A DNA stretch of 64,000 nucleotides from Nocardioides guangzhouensis. Its GTDB lineage: Bacteria; Actinomycetota; Actinomycetes; Propionibacteriales; Nocardioidaceae. How positions within the stretch are numbered: position 1 is the stretch's first letter; each line of letters begins with the position of its first letter. Under the pieces are notes generated by a model. That model saw only the letters and a program-made list of their open reading frames with translations, ran no database searches and had not been told where the DNA came from. The stretch spans positions 1 to 64,000 of the forward strand of contig NZ_SDKM01000022.1 in assembly GCF_004519545.1 (NCBI RefSeq). The letters are read 5' to 3'. Position numbers and translations under genes: made by a program. Of the stretch, positions 36,394 through 44,388 are shown piece by piece.

Positions 36394-37218
36394 ATGAACA
36401 CGACCACCAGCACCAGCACCAGCACCAGCACCAGCACCGACTCCACCCGACTGGTCGGGCACATCGCCCGGGTCGGAGCCGTCCCCACCAGCACCCCGGC
36501 GATCGAGCCGCGGATGAACGGACCGCGCCGCCGCGCCAACGGCGGGTTCGCGACTGGCACCTTCGCCGACCTGGTCGGCGGCACCGCCACCGTCGCCTTG
36601 CATCGGACGGTGCCGCTCGGCCGCTCGTTCGCCGTCCTGGAGACCCCCGAGGGCCTGGCCGTACTCGACGGGGACGACGTGGTCGCCACCGTGCGGGCCG
36701 CGACGCCGTTCGTGGTCGAGCCGCCGGTCCGCCCGTCGTACGCCCGGGCCGAGGAGGCCCGCCGTGCCTACCCGTACGCCGGCACCCGGCACGCGCTCTC
36801 GGACTGCGTGGTGTGCGGCACGGACCGCACCGACGGGCTGCACGTCACCCCGGGCCCCCTCCCGGGGCACACCGGCATCCTCGCGGCGCCGTACGACCCG
36901 CCCGCCTGGTTCGCCGCCGACGGTCTCGCGCTGCCCGCGTCGGTGTGGGGCGCGATGGACTGCGTGAGCTACCCGGCCTCGCTGCTCGCGTCCGGCCGGA
37001 TCGCGTTCCTGGGGTCGCTGACCGCGCACCGCACCCGCGACATCGCCGTCGGCGAGCCGCTGGTCGCGGTCGGCTGGACCATCGGCTCCGGCACCCGTTC
37101 GCACCGCACCGCCAGCGTCCTCCTCGACGAGGACGGCCGCGTCATCGCCTCCGCGCACGCGGTCTGGGTCGAGGCCCGCCGCCAGCGCCTCACCCGGCTG
37201 GCCGGCCGCTGGCTGTGA
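36394..37218 (+). CDS. Hotdog-fold (thioesterase-like) protein
   Basis: Protein of 274 aa. The second half, with DCVSYPASLL, FLGSLTAHRTRDIAVGEPLV, VGWTIGSGTRSHRTASVLL and ASAHAVWVEA, has the strand and helix pattern of a PaaI/acyl-CoA thioesterase hotdog fold; the first half may be a divergent second hotdog. CVVCGTD is a possible metal-binding pair. The N-terminus has a Ser-Thr tract (residues 6-15) encoded by an AGCACC hexanucleotide repeat. ATG 36394 or GTG 36388 could start it. Followed closely by a methyltransferase gene; substrate unknown. Confidence 0.6.
   Translation: MNTTTSTSTSTSTSTDSTRLVGHIARVGAVPTSTPAIEPRMNGPRRRANGGFATGTFADLVGGTATVALHRTVPLGRSFAVLETPEGLAVLDGDDVVATVRAATPFVVEPPVRPSYARAEEARRAYPYAGTRHALSDCVVCGTDRTDGLHVTPGPLPGHTGILAAPYDPPAWFAADGLALPASVWGAMDCVSYPASLLASGRIAFLGSLTAHRTRDIAVGEPLVAVGWTIGSGTRSHRTASVLLDEDGRVIASAHAVWVEARRQRLTRLAGRWL
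36406..36435 (+). repeat. Hexanucleotide microsatellite in hotdog gene
   Basis: Five perfect copies of ACCAGC, encoding alternating Thr and Ser. Copy-number change would alter the length of the tract without shifting frame. Confidence 0.85.
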
Positions 37219-37261
37219 CCCCACGGATCTCCCACCCCACCCGAGAAGAGAGAGAAGAAGG

Positions 37262-38395
37262 ATGACCACCGAGATCACCACCCACGACGGCGCCGCGGCC
37301 GCGGCCGCCGCCCACACCGAGGAGGAGCGGGCCGGCGCCCTGGCCGAGCGCTTCCTGGCCCAGTTCGGCGGCGGCGTCGAGCTGCTGACGGTCGAGCTGG
37401 GCCGCCGGCTCGGGCTGTACGCCGCCATCGCCGAGGCCGGCACCGTGACCGTCGCCGAGCTGGCCGAGCGGGCGTCCATCGCCCCGCGCTACGCGCTCGA
37501 ATGGCTCGACCAGCAGGCTGCGGCCGGCATCGTCGACGTCGTCGGCACCGACCCGGACGACGCCCGTCGCTTCGCCCTCCCGGCCGGCCACCAGGCCGTG
37601 CTGCTGGCGCGCGAGAGCCCGGCGTACCTCCTCGGCGCCGCTCCCCTGCTGCTCGGCGTGGCCACCACGCTGCCCGCGGTGGCGGACGCGTTCGCCACCG
37701 CTCGCGGCGTGGAGTACGCCGACTTCGGCGACGAGCTGCGCCTCGGCATCGCCGAGCTCAACCGACCGGGGTTCCTGACCGCCATGCGTGCCTGGGTCGA
37801 GGAGCTGCCCGACGTCGCGGCGCGCCTCGACCGGGGCGGCGTGGTCCTCGACGCCGGCTGCGGCGAGGGCTGGTCGTCGATCGGTCTGGCCCGCGCCTTC
37901 CCGGCCGCACGGGTCGTGGGCGTCGACCTCGACCAGGCGTCCGTCGACGAGGCCCGGCGCCACGTCGCGGAAGCCGGCCTGTCCGACCGGGTCAGCATCG
38001 TCCGGGCGAACGCCGCGGACGCGCCCGCCCTCGCCGCCGCGGCCCGGCGACCGGTGGCCCTCGTGACGGCGTTCCAGGCGCTGCACGACATGGGTCGGCC
38101 GGTGGAGGCGCTGGCGGCGTTCCGCACGGTGCTCGCCGAGGGCGGCGCGGTGCTGATCGGTGACGAGCACGGCGCCGAGACCAAGGCAGCGCCTGCCGAC
38201 GAGGTGGAGCGGCTCAAGCTCGCGATGAGCGTCCTGCACTGCGCCCCGGCCACGTGGGCGGAGTCCGACGCGGTCGTGAACGGCACGGTCCTGCGTGACC
38301 ACACGCTGGCCGCCTGGGTACGGGACGCGGGTTTCACCTCCACCGAGGTGCTCGCGATCGAGCACCCGTTCTGGAAGTTCCACCGGCTCGGCTGA
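37262..38395 (+). CDS. Class I SAM-dependent methyltransferase with N-terminal winged helix (Rv2258c-like)
   Basis: Protein of 377 aa. Residues about 25-100 form a winged-helix dimerisation domain (LLTVELGRRLGLYAAIAEAG; TVAELAERASIAPRYALEWL) as in O-methyltransferases and the Rv2258c group; the catalytic domain has motif I VVLDAGCGEGWSSIGLARA and the acidic VVGVDLDQASVDEAR. The small-molecule substrate is unknown. It starts 43 bp after the hotdog gene with GAGAAGAAGG as ribosome-binding site, so both are probably one operon. Confidence 0.85.
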   Translation: MTTEITTHDGAAAAAAAHTEEERAGALAERFLAQFGGGVELLTVELGRRLGLYAAIAEAGTVTVAELAERASIAPRYALEWLDQQAAAGIVDVVGTDPDDARRFALPAGHQAVLLARESPAYLLGAAPLLLGVATTLPAVADAFATARGVEYADFGDELRLGIAELNRPGFLTAMRAWVEELPDVAARLDRGGVVLDAGCGEGWSSIGLARAFPAARVVGVDLDQASVDEARRHVAEAGLSDRVSIVRANAADAPALAAAARRPVALVTAFQALHDMGRPVEALAAFRTVLAEGGAVLIGDEHGAETKAAPADEVERLKLAMSVLHCAPATWAESDAVVNGTVLRDHTLAAWVRDAGFTSTEVLAIEHPFWKFHRLG

Positions 38396-38469
38396 CTGTG
38401 CCCGCCGGCGGCCAGACCGCCCGGAAACGGGGAGGCCGGGAGACCCCCGGCCTCCCTAGACTCTCCGCC

Positions 38470-39519
38470 ATGCTCGAGGAGGACCAGGTCGTCCACCACG
38501 CCGCCGTCGGCGGCCGGTCGGTGGCCTGGTCCTCCGCCGGCTCCGGGCCGGTGCTGCTGATCGGCGGCTGGTGGTCGAGCCACCTCGAGCTGGACTGGGA
38601 GGACGCCGGGTTCCGGTCGTTCGTCGGCCGGCTCGCCGAGCGGCACACCGTGGTCCGCTACGACCGGCCCGGCTCCGGGCTCTCCGACCGCGGCCCGACA
38701 CCGGCCGGGCGCGACGAGGAGGTCGCCGTGCTCGCCGGCGTGGTCGACGCGGTCGGAGCCGACCGGCTCAGCCTGCTCGGTGCGTCGTCCGGCTGCCCGG
38801 TCGCCGCGACGTACGCCGCGACGCAGCCGGACCGGGTCGACCGGCTCGTGCTGTATGGCGGGTACGCCCGCGGCGCCGACATCGCCTCCCCCGCCGCCCG
38901 CGACTCGATGGTCGCCCTCGTCGAAGCGCACTGGGGGCTCGGCTCCCGAGTGCTCTCCGACGTGTTCCTGCCCGGGGGCAACGCCCGGGAGCGTGAGGCG
39001 TTCGCCCGGTTCCAGCGCCGGTCCGCGTCGCGGGAGACCGCCGCCACCGCGCTGCGGACGGTCTACGAGCTCGACGCCACCGACGCGCTGGCCGCGGTGT
39101 CGGCGCCGACGCTGGTGCTGCACCGACGCGGGGACCGGGCGATCCCGTTCCCGCTCGGCCGCGACCTGGCCGACCGGATCCGGCGAGCGACGTTCGTCGA
39201 GCTCGCCGGCGACGAGCACTTCCCCTGGCGCGGAGACTCCGCCTCCGTGGCCGAGGCGGTGAGGCTGTTCCTCTCCGGCCGCGACCCGGCGGACGCCGTA
39301 CGTCGTCCGGCGCCGGCCGCCGAGGACGCCGCGCTGTCCCCGCGCGAGGTCCAGGTGCTGCGCCTGGTGGCCGCCGGTCGCACCGACGCCGAGATCGCCG
39401 CCGAGCTGGTGCTCAGCGCGCACACCGTGCACCGCCACGTCGCCAACATCCGCACCCGGCTCGGTGTCTCCTCCCGCGCCGCGGCCGCCGCCTGGGCCGT
39501 CGACCACGGCCTCCTCTGA
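38470..39519 (+). CDS. Alpha/beta hydrolase fused to LuxR-type DNA-binding domain
   Basis: Protein of 349 aa. Residues 1 to about 270 form an alpha/beta hydrolase: VVRYDRPGSGLSDRGP (oxyanion side), the nucleophile elbow SLLGASSGCPVAA (G-A-S-S-G, Ser nucleophile), ALAAVSAPTLVLHRRGDRA (acid) and GDEHFPWRGD (His). Residues about 285-349 are a GerE/LuxR helix-turn-helix, LSPREVQVLRLVAAGRTDAE through TVHRHVANIRTRLGVSSRAAA. It is likely a transcription factor whose hydrolase domain senses, or destroys, a small ester or lactone ligand. Targets unknown. Confidence 0.87.
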   Translation: MLEEDQVVHHAAVGGRSVAWSSAGSGPVLLIGGWWSSHLELDWEDAGFRSFVGRLAERHTVVRYDRPGSGLSDRGPTPAGRDEEVAVLAGVVDAVGADRLSLLGASSGCPVAATYAATQPDRVDRLVLYGGYARGADIASPAARDSMVALVEAHWGLGSRVLSDVFLPGGNAREREAFARFQRRSASRETAATALRTVYELDATDALAAVSAPTLVLHRRGDRAIPFPLGRDLADRIRRATFVELAGDEHFPWRGDSASVAEAVRLFLSGRDPADAVRRPAPAAEDAALSPREVQVLRLVAAGRTDAEIAAELVLSAHTVHRHVANIRTRLGVSSRAAAAAWAVDHGLL

Positions 39520-39533
39520 GTCCCCGCCCGCCG

Positions 39534-39675
39534 GGATACTCCCCAACGAAACGGCTCCGATCTCGCACGCAACGCGACCACTTCGTCGGGGACTATCCGG
39601 ACGACGCGTTGGGATACTCCCCAACGTTCGAGGGGACGAACGGGACGAATCGCCCCTCGAAGGGTTGGGACTACC
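39534..39675. repeat. Paired dispersed palindromes, type C then type B (copies 3)
   Basis: Type C (39534-39598), GGATACTCCCCAACGAAACG to TCGTCGGGGACTATCC, is followed after 13 bp by type B (39612-39675), GGATACTCCCCAACGTTCGA to GAAGGGTTGGGACTACC. The pair fills the gap between the convergent hydrolase-LuxR and NYN genes and could terminate both. Confidence 0.85.
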
Positions 39676-39681
39676 GGGAAG

Positions 39682-40053
39682 TCAGTCGAGGCGGTCCCAG
39701 AGCCAGGTGGGGCCGACCGCCGTGGCGCCGACGCCCTGCACCCGGGCCTGGAGGAAGCGGTCGGCGGTCACGACAGTCACCCGGGCGCCGCGGTCGGCCG
39801 CGGACCGGGCCTCGGCGACGATCGCCTCGTCTCCGTTGCCCGGCGCGTGCACGACGCGGACGTGGCCGTCGCGACCTGCGGGTACCCCGCCCTTGCCGGC
39901 GCCCTCGAGCACCAGCACCACGAGGTCCTGCGGCAGGTCGCCGACGAGGAGCCGCTCGTGCAGCCGCCTGGCCGCCCCGGCCCGGTCGCGCCACCACCCG
40001 TCGGGGCGGGAGCCGACCACGTTGGCCCCGTCCACGACCAGCGCGGTCGTCAC
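39682..40053 (-). CDS. NYN-domain (YacP-like) predicted RNase
   Basis: Protein of 123 aa with a PIN-like NYN fold: TTALVVDGANVVGSRPDGWW gives the first acidic residue, then VVLVLEGAG, GNGDEAIVAEA and VTVVTADRFLQ supply the others. YacP-type proteins are ribonucleases associated with rRNA or tRNA processing. GTG 40053 is firmly indicated: it overlaps the vestigial ffh stop (GTGA) left by the integrative element. Originally it was the gene directly after ffh. It is now separated from the ffh promoter by 10 kb and may be expressed differently. Confidence 0.82.
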   Translation of the reverse strand: MTTALVVDGANVVGSRPDGWWRDRAGAARRLHERLLVGDLPQDLVVLVLEGAGKGGVPAGRDGHVRVVHAPGNGDEAIVAEARSAADRGARVTVVTADRFLQARVQGVGATAVGPTWLWDRLD

Positions 40054-40070
40054 TTCAGGAACTTGGAGAA
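40052..40070. repeat. attL: left end of the integrative element (ffh 3' remnant)
   Basis: ACTTCAGGAACTTGGAGAA matches 50206-50224 with one mismatch; the core AGGAACTTGGAGAA (40057-40070) is exact. Read on the minus strand it encodes F-S-K-F-L-K, followed by TGA, the natural end of ffh. Confidence 0.88.
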
Positions 40071-40212
40071 TAGGAACGAGCGAACGCTGTGCGGCCACGC
40101 TTGGACTGTGGCCCGATCGTGAGCGGTATGGGGCCGAATACCCTTGAGTGACACCCGGGCGAACATGCGAGCGTGGATCACTGACTCAAGCTATCCCACC
40201 ACCCGCGGACGT

Positions 40213-40692
40213 TCATGGAGCGAGCAGCGCGCCCAGCCATTGCAGGACCAGGCCCAAGCCGATCAGCCCGAGCCCGATGGCCTCGTGGCGCTGACCGTCC
40301 AGGATCAGTTCCCGCTTGGTGTCTTCCAGCCTGTCCGCCAGCGAGGTCAGACGCTTGTCGTGCGTACCGACCGTGCGGGTCAGCGAGTCGACACGGGCTT
40401 GGTCCTTACCCCGTTGCCGGGTGGCGCGGCGATGTAGGGCGGTCATGCGCTGGTCGAGTCGTTCCAGGTTGTCCCACACCGGCAGGTCGGGGTCCAGGGT
40501 CGGCTGCGGCTGATATGAGTGCGTGGCGTAGCCGCCGCGTCGCCGCCCACCGGTGGTGAGGTCAGTGCCGATCACGGGCCGTCTTGCGGGCCGCCGGTTG
40601 AAGCGTCGCCACGCGTCGACTGCCCATGAGCGCAGGTGACAGGCTGCGGCTCGCAGCCCCCAGAATGTCTCGCCCGGGCGGTGCCACGCCAA
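40213..40692 (-). CDS. Hypothetical protein with coiled coil and C-terminal membrane anchor
   Basis: About 159 aa if started at TTG 40692; the start is uncertain. The middle (LPVWDNLERLDQRMTALHRR through SLADRLEDTKRELILDGQ) is a predicted coiled coil and the end LGLIGLGLVLQWLGALLAP is a tail anchor. I do not recognise a family. It is the gene nearest attL and co-oriented with the thermonuclease gene 155 bp upstream. Tail-anchored coiled-coil proteins of this size occur in phages and integrative elements, but no role can be assigned. Confidence 0.55.
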   Translation of the reverse strand: MAWHRPGETFWGLRAAACHLRSWAVDAWRRFNRRPARRPVIGTDLTTGGRRRGGYATHSYQPQPTLDPDLPVWDNLERLDQRMTALHRRATRQRGKDQARVDSLTRTVGTHDKRLTSLADRLEDTKRELILDGQRHEAIGLGLIGLGLVLQWLGALLAP

Positions 40693-40847
40693 TCAGGTCT
40701 TGCGGATTCCGTAGGCGGTCCATATGACGCCCATGGCCTCTAGGCCGCCCCCGGTGGCGGTCAAGATTGTGTGGAACATGCGCGGATCGTCTCTCGGCCT
40801 TGGACGTCGTGGCCGGTCGCCACTCAACGGACTTGGATCATCAGGCG

Positions 40848-41900
40848 CTACGAGTCGCAGCCGATTCCATCACCGTCGGCGTCGAGTCGATACGGGTCGT
40901 CGCCCGTGACCCGGACTGGTCCGTTGATATCTGCGCAGTCGAGGTCGCCAGCGATGGGTAGGCACGGTGAGTACCCCGTCATGCAGTTGTTGCCGCCACC
41001 ACCGCCGACCAGCGGTTGTGGCTTGGGCTTGGGGCAGGTGATCTGTTTGGACCCGCCGTCGGCCTTGATGTAGATCGGCTCGCGAGGGTGGAAGCCGTAG
41101 CCGTCGCGGGAGTCGTAGCGGGCGATCGCGTACCCCTGTTTGATCTGCGCCAGGCCCGCGTCCACCGAGCCGATGTCCACGTAGCGCAGCAGGCGCCCGT
41201 ACCGGTCGGTGTCCTCGTCCGATTCGGCGAGGCGCACGCGCTTGCCGAGGACGAGACGCGCCATGTTGTCGCTTGCCTTTTCATAGCCGCACTGACCGCG
41301 CTCGGGGGTGTCGATGCCGACGATGCGCACCGTGTCGCCGTTGCCCAGCTCGATGGTGTCTCCGTCGACCACGTCCACTACCAGGTACGTCGGCGGAGGC
41401 TTGGGCTTGGGCTTGGGTTTCGGCTCAGGCTTGGGCGCAGGAGGGGGGTCGGTGGTGGCGGTCGCGTCGTCTTCCGCTGCGTCGTCCGAGTCGTCCCCAG
41501 ACGCCTGCGTGCTGTGGCGTGACCCATCGTCTGCTGTGTCCGAGGCCTGCCCGGCGTCCGGGCTGCCGGAACCCTCTAACGCATTGCCTATCCCGCCGAG
41601 CAAGAACAGGCTGCCGACGACGATCCCGATGAGCCCCCATGGGCGTTTGTACCAAGGGAGCGACCTGCCCGGTGTGCGGCCCTGAGGTCCGGGCTCTTCG
41701 CGGACCAACGGCCTGGCCGGTGTACGGACAGGCTGGACCGATCGCCACACATAGTCATCCCCGAGGACGTGACCATTGGCGATGTCGCCGGGGCGCCAGG
41801 GCTGGTTCCTTGCATTGAGCGGTCGCCAAACATGGTCAGGCCCGAGGACATGGCCGTTGGCCACGTCCCCGGGCTTCCACCGGCCTTGCTGGCTGGTCAT
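40848..41900 (-). CDS. Membrane-tethered thermonuclease with Excalibur domain
   Basis: Protein of 350 aa with four parts. Residues 1-55 hold two copies of a motif W-x-P-G-D-x-A-N-G-H-V-L-G-x-D-x-V-W. A membrane segment (WGLIGIVVGSLFLLGGIG) lies near 90-107, then an Asp/Ser and Pro/Lys linker. The staphylococcal-nuclease-like domain starts YLVVDVVDGDTIELGNGD and has the catalytic region VRIVGIDTPERGQ, with RYGRLLRYV later. The C-terminus is an Excalibur calcium-binding motif (DLDCADI, DADGDGIGCD). The nuclease would act outside the membrane on DNA or RNA. Carried by the integrative element. Confidence 0.85.
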   Translation of the reverse strand: MTSQQGRWKPGDVANGHVLGPDHVWRPLNARNQPWRPGDIANGHVLGDDYVWRSVQPVRTPARPLVREEPGPQGRTPGRSLPWYKRPWGLIGIVVGSLFLLGGIGNALEGSGSPDAGQASDTADDGSRHSTQASGDDSDDAAEDDATATTDPPPAPKPEPKPKPKPKPPPTYLVVDVVDGDTIELGNGDTVRIVGIDTPERGQCGYEKASDNMARLVLGKRVRLAESDEDTDRYGRLLRYVDIGSVDAGLAQIKQGYAIARYDSRDGYGFHPREPIYIKADGGSKQITCPKPKPQPLVGGGGGNNCMTGYSPCLPIAGDLDCADINGPVRVTGDDPYRLDADGDGIGCDS

Positions 41901-41912
41901 CTCTTCCGGGCC

Positions 41913-42185
41913 TTAACGGCTGACCTCGCAGGCGGTGCCGTCCTTGTCGCGGTCGCTCTCATCGTTGACCCGGTAGACCCTGGGCCGCACCGCGGGCCGG
42001 TAGTGGCCGGTGCGCTGCTGCCGGTCGGCCGCGGCGTCAGACCGTGCGACGCCGTACTTGAACGTCCGGTGCATGTGGTCGCAGTTGCGGTAGTCGGTGA
42101 CGGCCTCGGCAGGCCCGGCGGTGAACGTGAGCGCGGTGGCAGTCAACGCCACAGCGACAAAGCCGGTCTTGGCGGCACGGAACAT
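41913..42185 (-). CDS. Secreted Excalibur-domain protein
   Basis: Protein of 90 aa with a signal peptide (AAKTGFVAVALTATALTFTA, cut after AEA) and an Excalibur calcium-binding domain: YRNCDHMHRTFKYGVARSD and the ending DESDRDKDGTACE. The two Cys and the DxDxDG-type loop are intact. It precedes the thermonuclease gene by 12 bp in the same direction, so one transcript is likely. Stand-alone Excalibur proteins are frequent in actinobacterial elements; function unknown. Confidence 0.8.
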   Translation of the reverse strand: MFRAAKTGFVAVALTATALTFTAGPAEAVTDYRNCDHMHRTFKYGVARSDAAADRQQRTGHYRPAVRPRVYRVNDESDRDKDGTACEVSR

Positions 42186-42265
42186 GGGAAACCCCCCGAT
42201 AGGTGTGGTTGGGACAGCGGAACTGTAGGCGCGACACGGGTCGGTGCGCAGCGAAACGGCGCTTC

Positions 42266-42279
42266 CGCCACATGTGGCG
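42266..42279. promoter_or_regulatory. Palindrome in the divergent cargo promoter region
   Basis: CGCCACATGTGGCG is a perfect 14-bp palindrome between the minus-strand Excalibur gene (start 42185) and the plus-strand small membrane gene (start 42332). Its position suits a repressor site for one or both sides. No regulator gene for it was identified in the element. Confidence 0.4.
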
Positions 42280-42331
42280 TGACCAACGCGAAACCGCCGC
42301 GCAAGCCTGACCCTGTTTGTAGCCTTCCGCT

Positions 42332-42496
42332 GTGATCGCTCTCGTCTTTCTTGCTGCACTGTTCCTGCTTGTGGCCTACATCGTGATCCGCAAGGCGGTC
42401 TTCCACGCCATCCTCGACGCTGACGTGGCACGCGCTCAAGATGCGCGGGATGCGCGCCGTGCCAACGAGCCCTTGCCGGACGCGCCAAAGTCCTGA
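42332..42496 (+). CDS. Small single-pass membrane protein
   Basis: 54 aa: VIALVFLAALFLLVAYIVI forms a membrane helix, followed by a charged helical tail (DADVARAQDARDARRANE). Too short for family assignment. It is within the element, 140 bp ahead of the collagen-like gene and in the same direction. Start GTG has no clear ribosome-binding site, so coding status is moderately certain only. Confidence 0.45.
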   Translation: MIALVFLAALFLLVAYIVIRKAVFHAILDADVARAQDARDARRANEPLPDAPKS

Positions 42497-42635
42497 CCTG
42501 CCACCCCCGATCGTCGAATGCATCCCCGGGAGCGGCGTCCACGTTCCAGGCGCGACGTCGGAGCGCAGTGCCTAGAACGGGGGATCTTCCCGGAATGTGC
42601 GAGCGCCGTTCGGGTCGGCGCCGTACATTCCGTCA

Positions 42636-43013
42636 ATGAATCGTTGGGGGCTAGCAGCGGGAGCGTTGGTCCTGTCGCTCATCGCAGGGGGCGTCGGAGC
42701 AGTGACTTCGGCAATACTGCTCCGGGAGCAATTCGTCGGCCCGCAGGGGCCTGCGGGCGCGGCCGGACAGGATGGCAATCCGGGCCAGGTGGGCCCACAA
42801 GGGGTGCGCGGCCCGCAGGGTCCCACCGGTGAGATGTCGTGGCAGGATCGCCATGACTTGGACAACCTTGATGTCCGATTGAGCAAGGTTGAGGGGCGAG
42901 TACCCACCATGGCCTCGTGCGTGCCTGCCAAGGTCGTCACCGGCGTGAGTTGGATCGAGTACTCAGCCTTCCCGCTGAGCGTCAGCACGGACTTCTTCTG
43001 CCTGTCCCGTTAG
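42636..43013 (+). CDS. Collagen-like repeat membrane protein
   Basis: Protein of 125 aa. An N-terminal membrane segment (WGLAAGALVLSLIAGGVGAV) is followed by about ten Gly-X-Y triplets (GPQGPAGAAGQDGNPGQVG and on) and a C-terminal domain of about 55 residues with two Cys. Gly-X-Y tracts of this type form triple helices in bacterial and phage surface proteins. It is probably a surface-exposed trimer anchored in the membrane. ATG 42636 is chosen over an upstream GTG because the membrane segment follows directly. Confidence 0.72.
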   Translation: MNRWGLAAGALVLSLIAGGVGAVTSAILLREQFVGPQGPAGAAGQDGNPGQVGPQGVRGPQGPTGEMSWQDRHDLDNLDVRLSKVEGRVPTMASCVPAKVVTGVSWIEYSAFPLSVSTDFFCLSR

Positions 43014-43287
43014 CGGAGCCTCGTCGGATTCGTCATCCCAACAGTTGCTCACCACGTCCACGACACGGGTCGGTGTACGGGGGTTGCACCTCTCGCCGTC
43101 AAGAATCTTGACCGTGGGGGTTCAGCCGCGGGCGTGGCCGTCCTAAACACGATCCCGCGGGCCGCAAGAACACGCCCCGAATGCAAGAGAACCATCTTCA
43201 CGCACCCGCACCTGCCGCCCTGACCTGCCGTCGCCGCAGCTACGCTGTTCGGTCACGGACGGCCAGCCGCAGGGGGATGATGCAGGA

Positions 43288-44388
43288 GTGGCAAATGAGG
43301 ACTCGAACGAGAATCCAGGGAGCCGTGCGCGACTGATCGAAGAACTGATGGTGGCGTTCAGCCAAGACCAGAGCGACAACTATTCAAACTGGCTTTCGCG
43401 GCAGGCGCAGGTCCCGAAACGGCTTTATCACTACACGACAATCGATGGACTAATGGGGATCGTGGGCGCGAACGCCCTCTGGGCTTCTGATGTTCGATTC
43501 ATGAACGACTCCTCAGAGTTGTCATATGCCGTCGACCTGGTTGACGACGTAGTGGAGGAGCGGATTGCGAATGTCTCCGACGAAACGCTCAAAAATGCAC
43601 TTCCAACACGTCGGGGCTTCACCGACACGTTTGAGTATGGGCGCCGACCGTTTGTTGCATGCTTCTGCGAAGAGGAAGATCTGCTTTCCCAGTGGAGGGG
43701 GTATGGAACGGGGCAGGCCGGGGTCTCCCTGGGATTCGATCTTCGCGTGATGTCGATGGCGGATCGACTGCCGCCGCGAACCTTTCTGAGGAAGGTTGTC
43801 TACGGGCGGGAGGAGCAACGCTCCGCTGTTGCGGCCGCCGTCGACGCGTGGCTGGCGACCGCGCAGACGCTGCTGGACAAAGGCGCCGTCGACATCAACG
43901 AGCTGTTTCCTTACCCAGCCATCTGGGCGCTTCAAGAGGCACTTGCTGAGCAGCAATTGTGCTTCAAGCACCCCACGTTTCGTGAGGAACAGGAGTGGCG
44001 GCTCATCAAGATGGTCAACGTGCGGGAGGAACTCAGCCTTCTCTCACACCTCAGGACTGAGGCAACGCTTAGGGACGCAGATGAGCAGATGCAAAGGCTA
44101 GGGATGAACATGCCGCCAAGGCCACCGGCAAGCTTCTTCCCCCAATCGGATGCTGAGGGGTTGAACCTCTTGTTCCGGAAATCCGCTCTTGGCCTGGTGC
44201 CATATGTCGAACTGCCCCTCCAAGACCAGGCTGGGGTCTTCCACGGGCGCCTGCCGCTGTGGGAGGTGAGACAAGGTCCAACCCTGAACCCGGGCTTGGC
44301 GATGGAGTCACTGTCCATGTTCCTCGAATCACACGGGTACGGGATGCACACGGACCTCAGCGTGTCGGAGATACCACTCAGGCCTTAG
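43288..44388 (+). CDS. DUF2971 family protein
   Basis: Protein of 366 aa, soluble, no signal peptide. The family hallmarks are present: RLYHYTTIDGLMGIVGANAL, LWASDVRFMNDSSELSYAVD and FVACFCEEEDLLSQWRGYG. The Y-H-Y-T start resembles the entry of ADP-ribosyltransferase folds such as DarT, but that relationship is only suggestive. DUF2971 genes are scattered on mobile elements and near defence genes; no activity is established to my knowledge. GC content is visibly lower than in neighbours, which suggests recent acquisition. Followed 216 bp later by a K+ channel gene. Confidence 0.78.
   Translation: MANEDSNENPGSRARLIEELMVAFSQDQSDNYSNWLSRQAQVPKRLYHYTTIDGLMGIVGANALWASDVRFMNDSSELSYAVDLVDDVVEERIANVSDETLKNALPTRRGFTDTFEYGRRPFVACFCEEEDLLSQWRGYGTGQAGVSLGFDLRVMSMADRLPPRTFLRKVVYGREEQRSAVAAAVDAWLATAQTLLDKGAVDINELFPYPAIWALQEALAEQQLCFKHPTFREEQEWRLIKMVNVREELSLLSHLRTEATLRDADEQMQRLGMNMPPRPPASFFPQSDAEGLNLLFRKSALGLVPYVELPLQDQAGVFHGRLPLWEVRQGPTLNPGLAMESLSMFLESHGYGMHTDLSVSEIPLRP

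Noticed and set aside
43014..43287. Possible small genes in the 274-bp gap before the DUF2971 gene
   Set aside because: Frames there are short, lack ribosome-binding sites and mirror the neighbouring gene; probably only the promoter of the DUF2971 gene.
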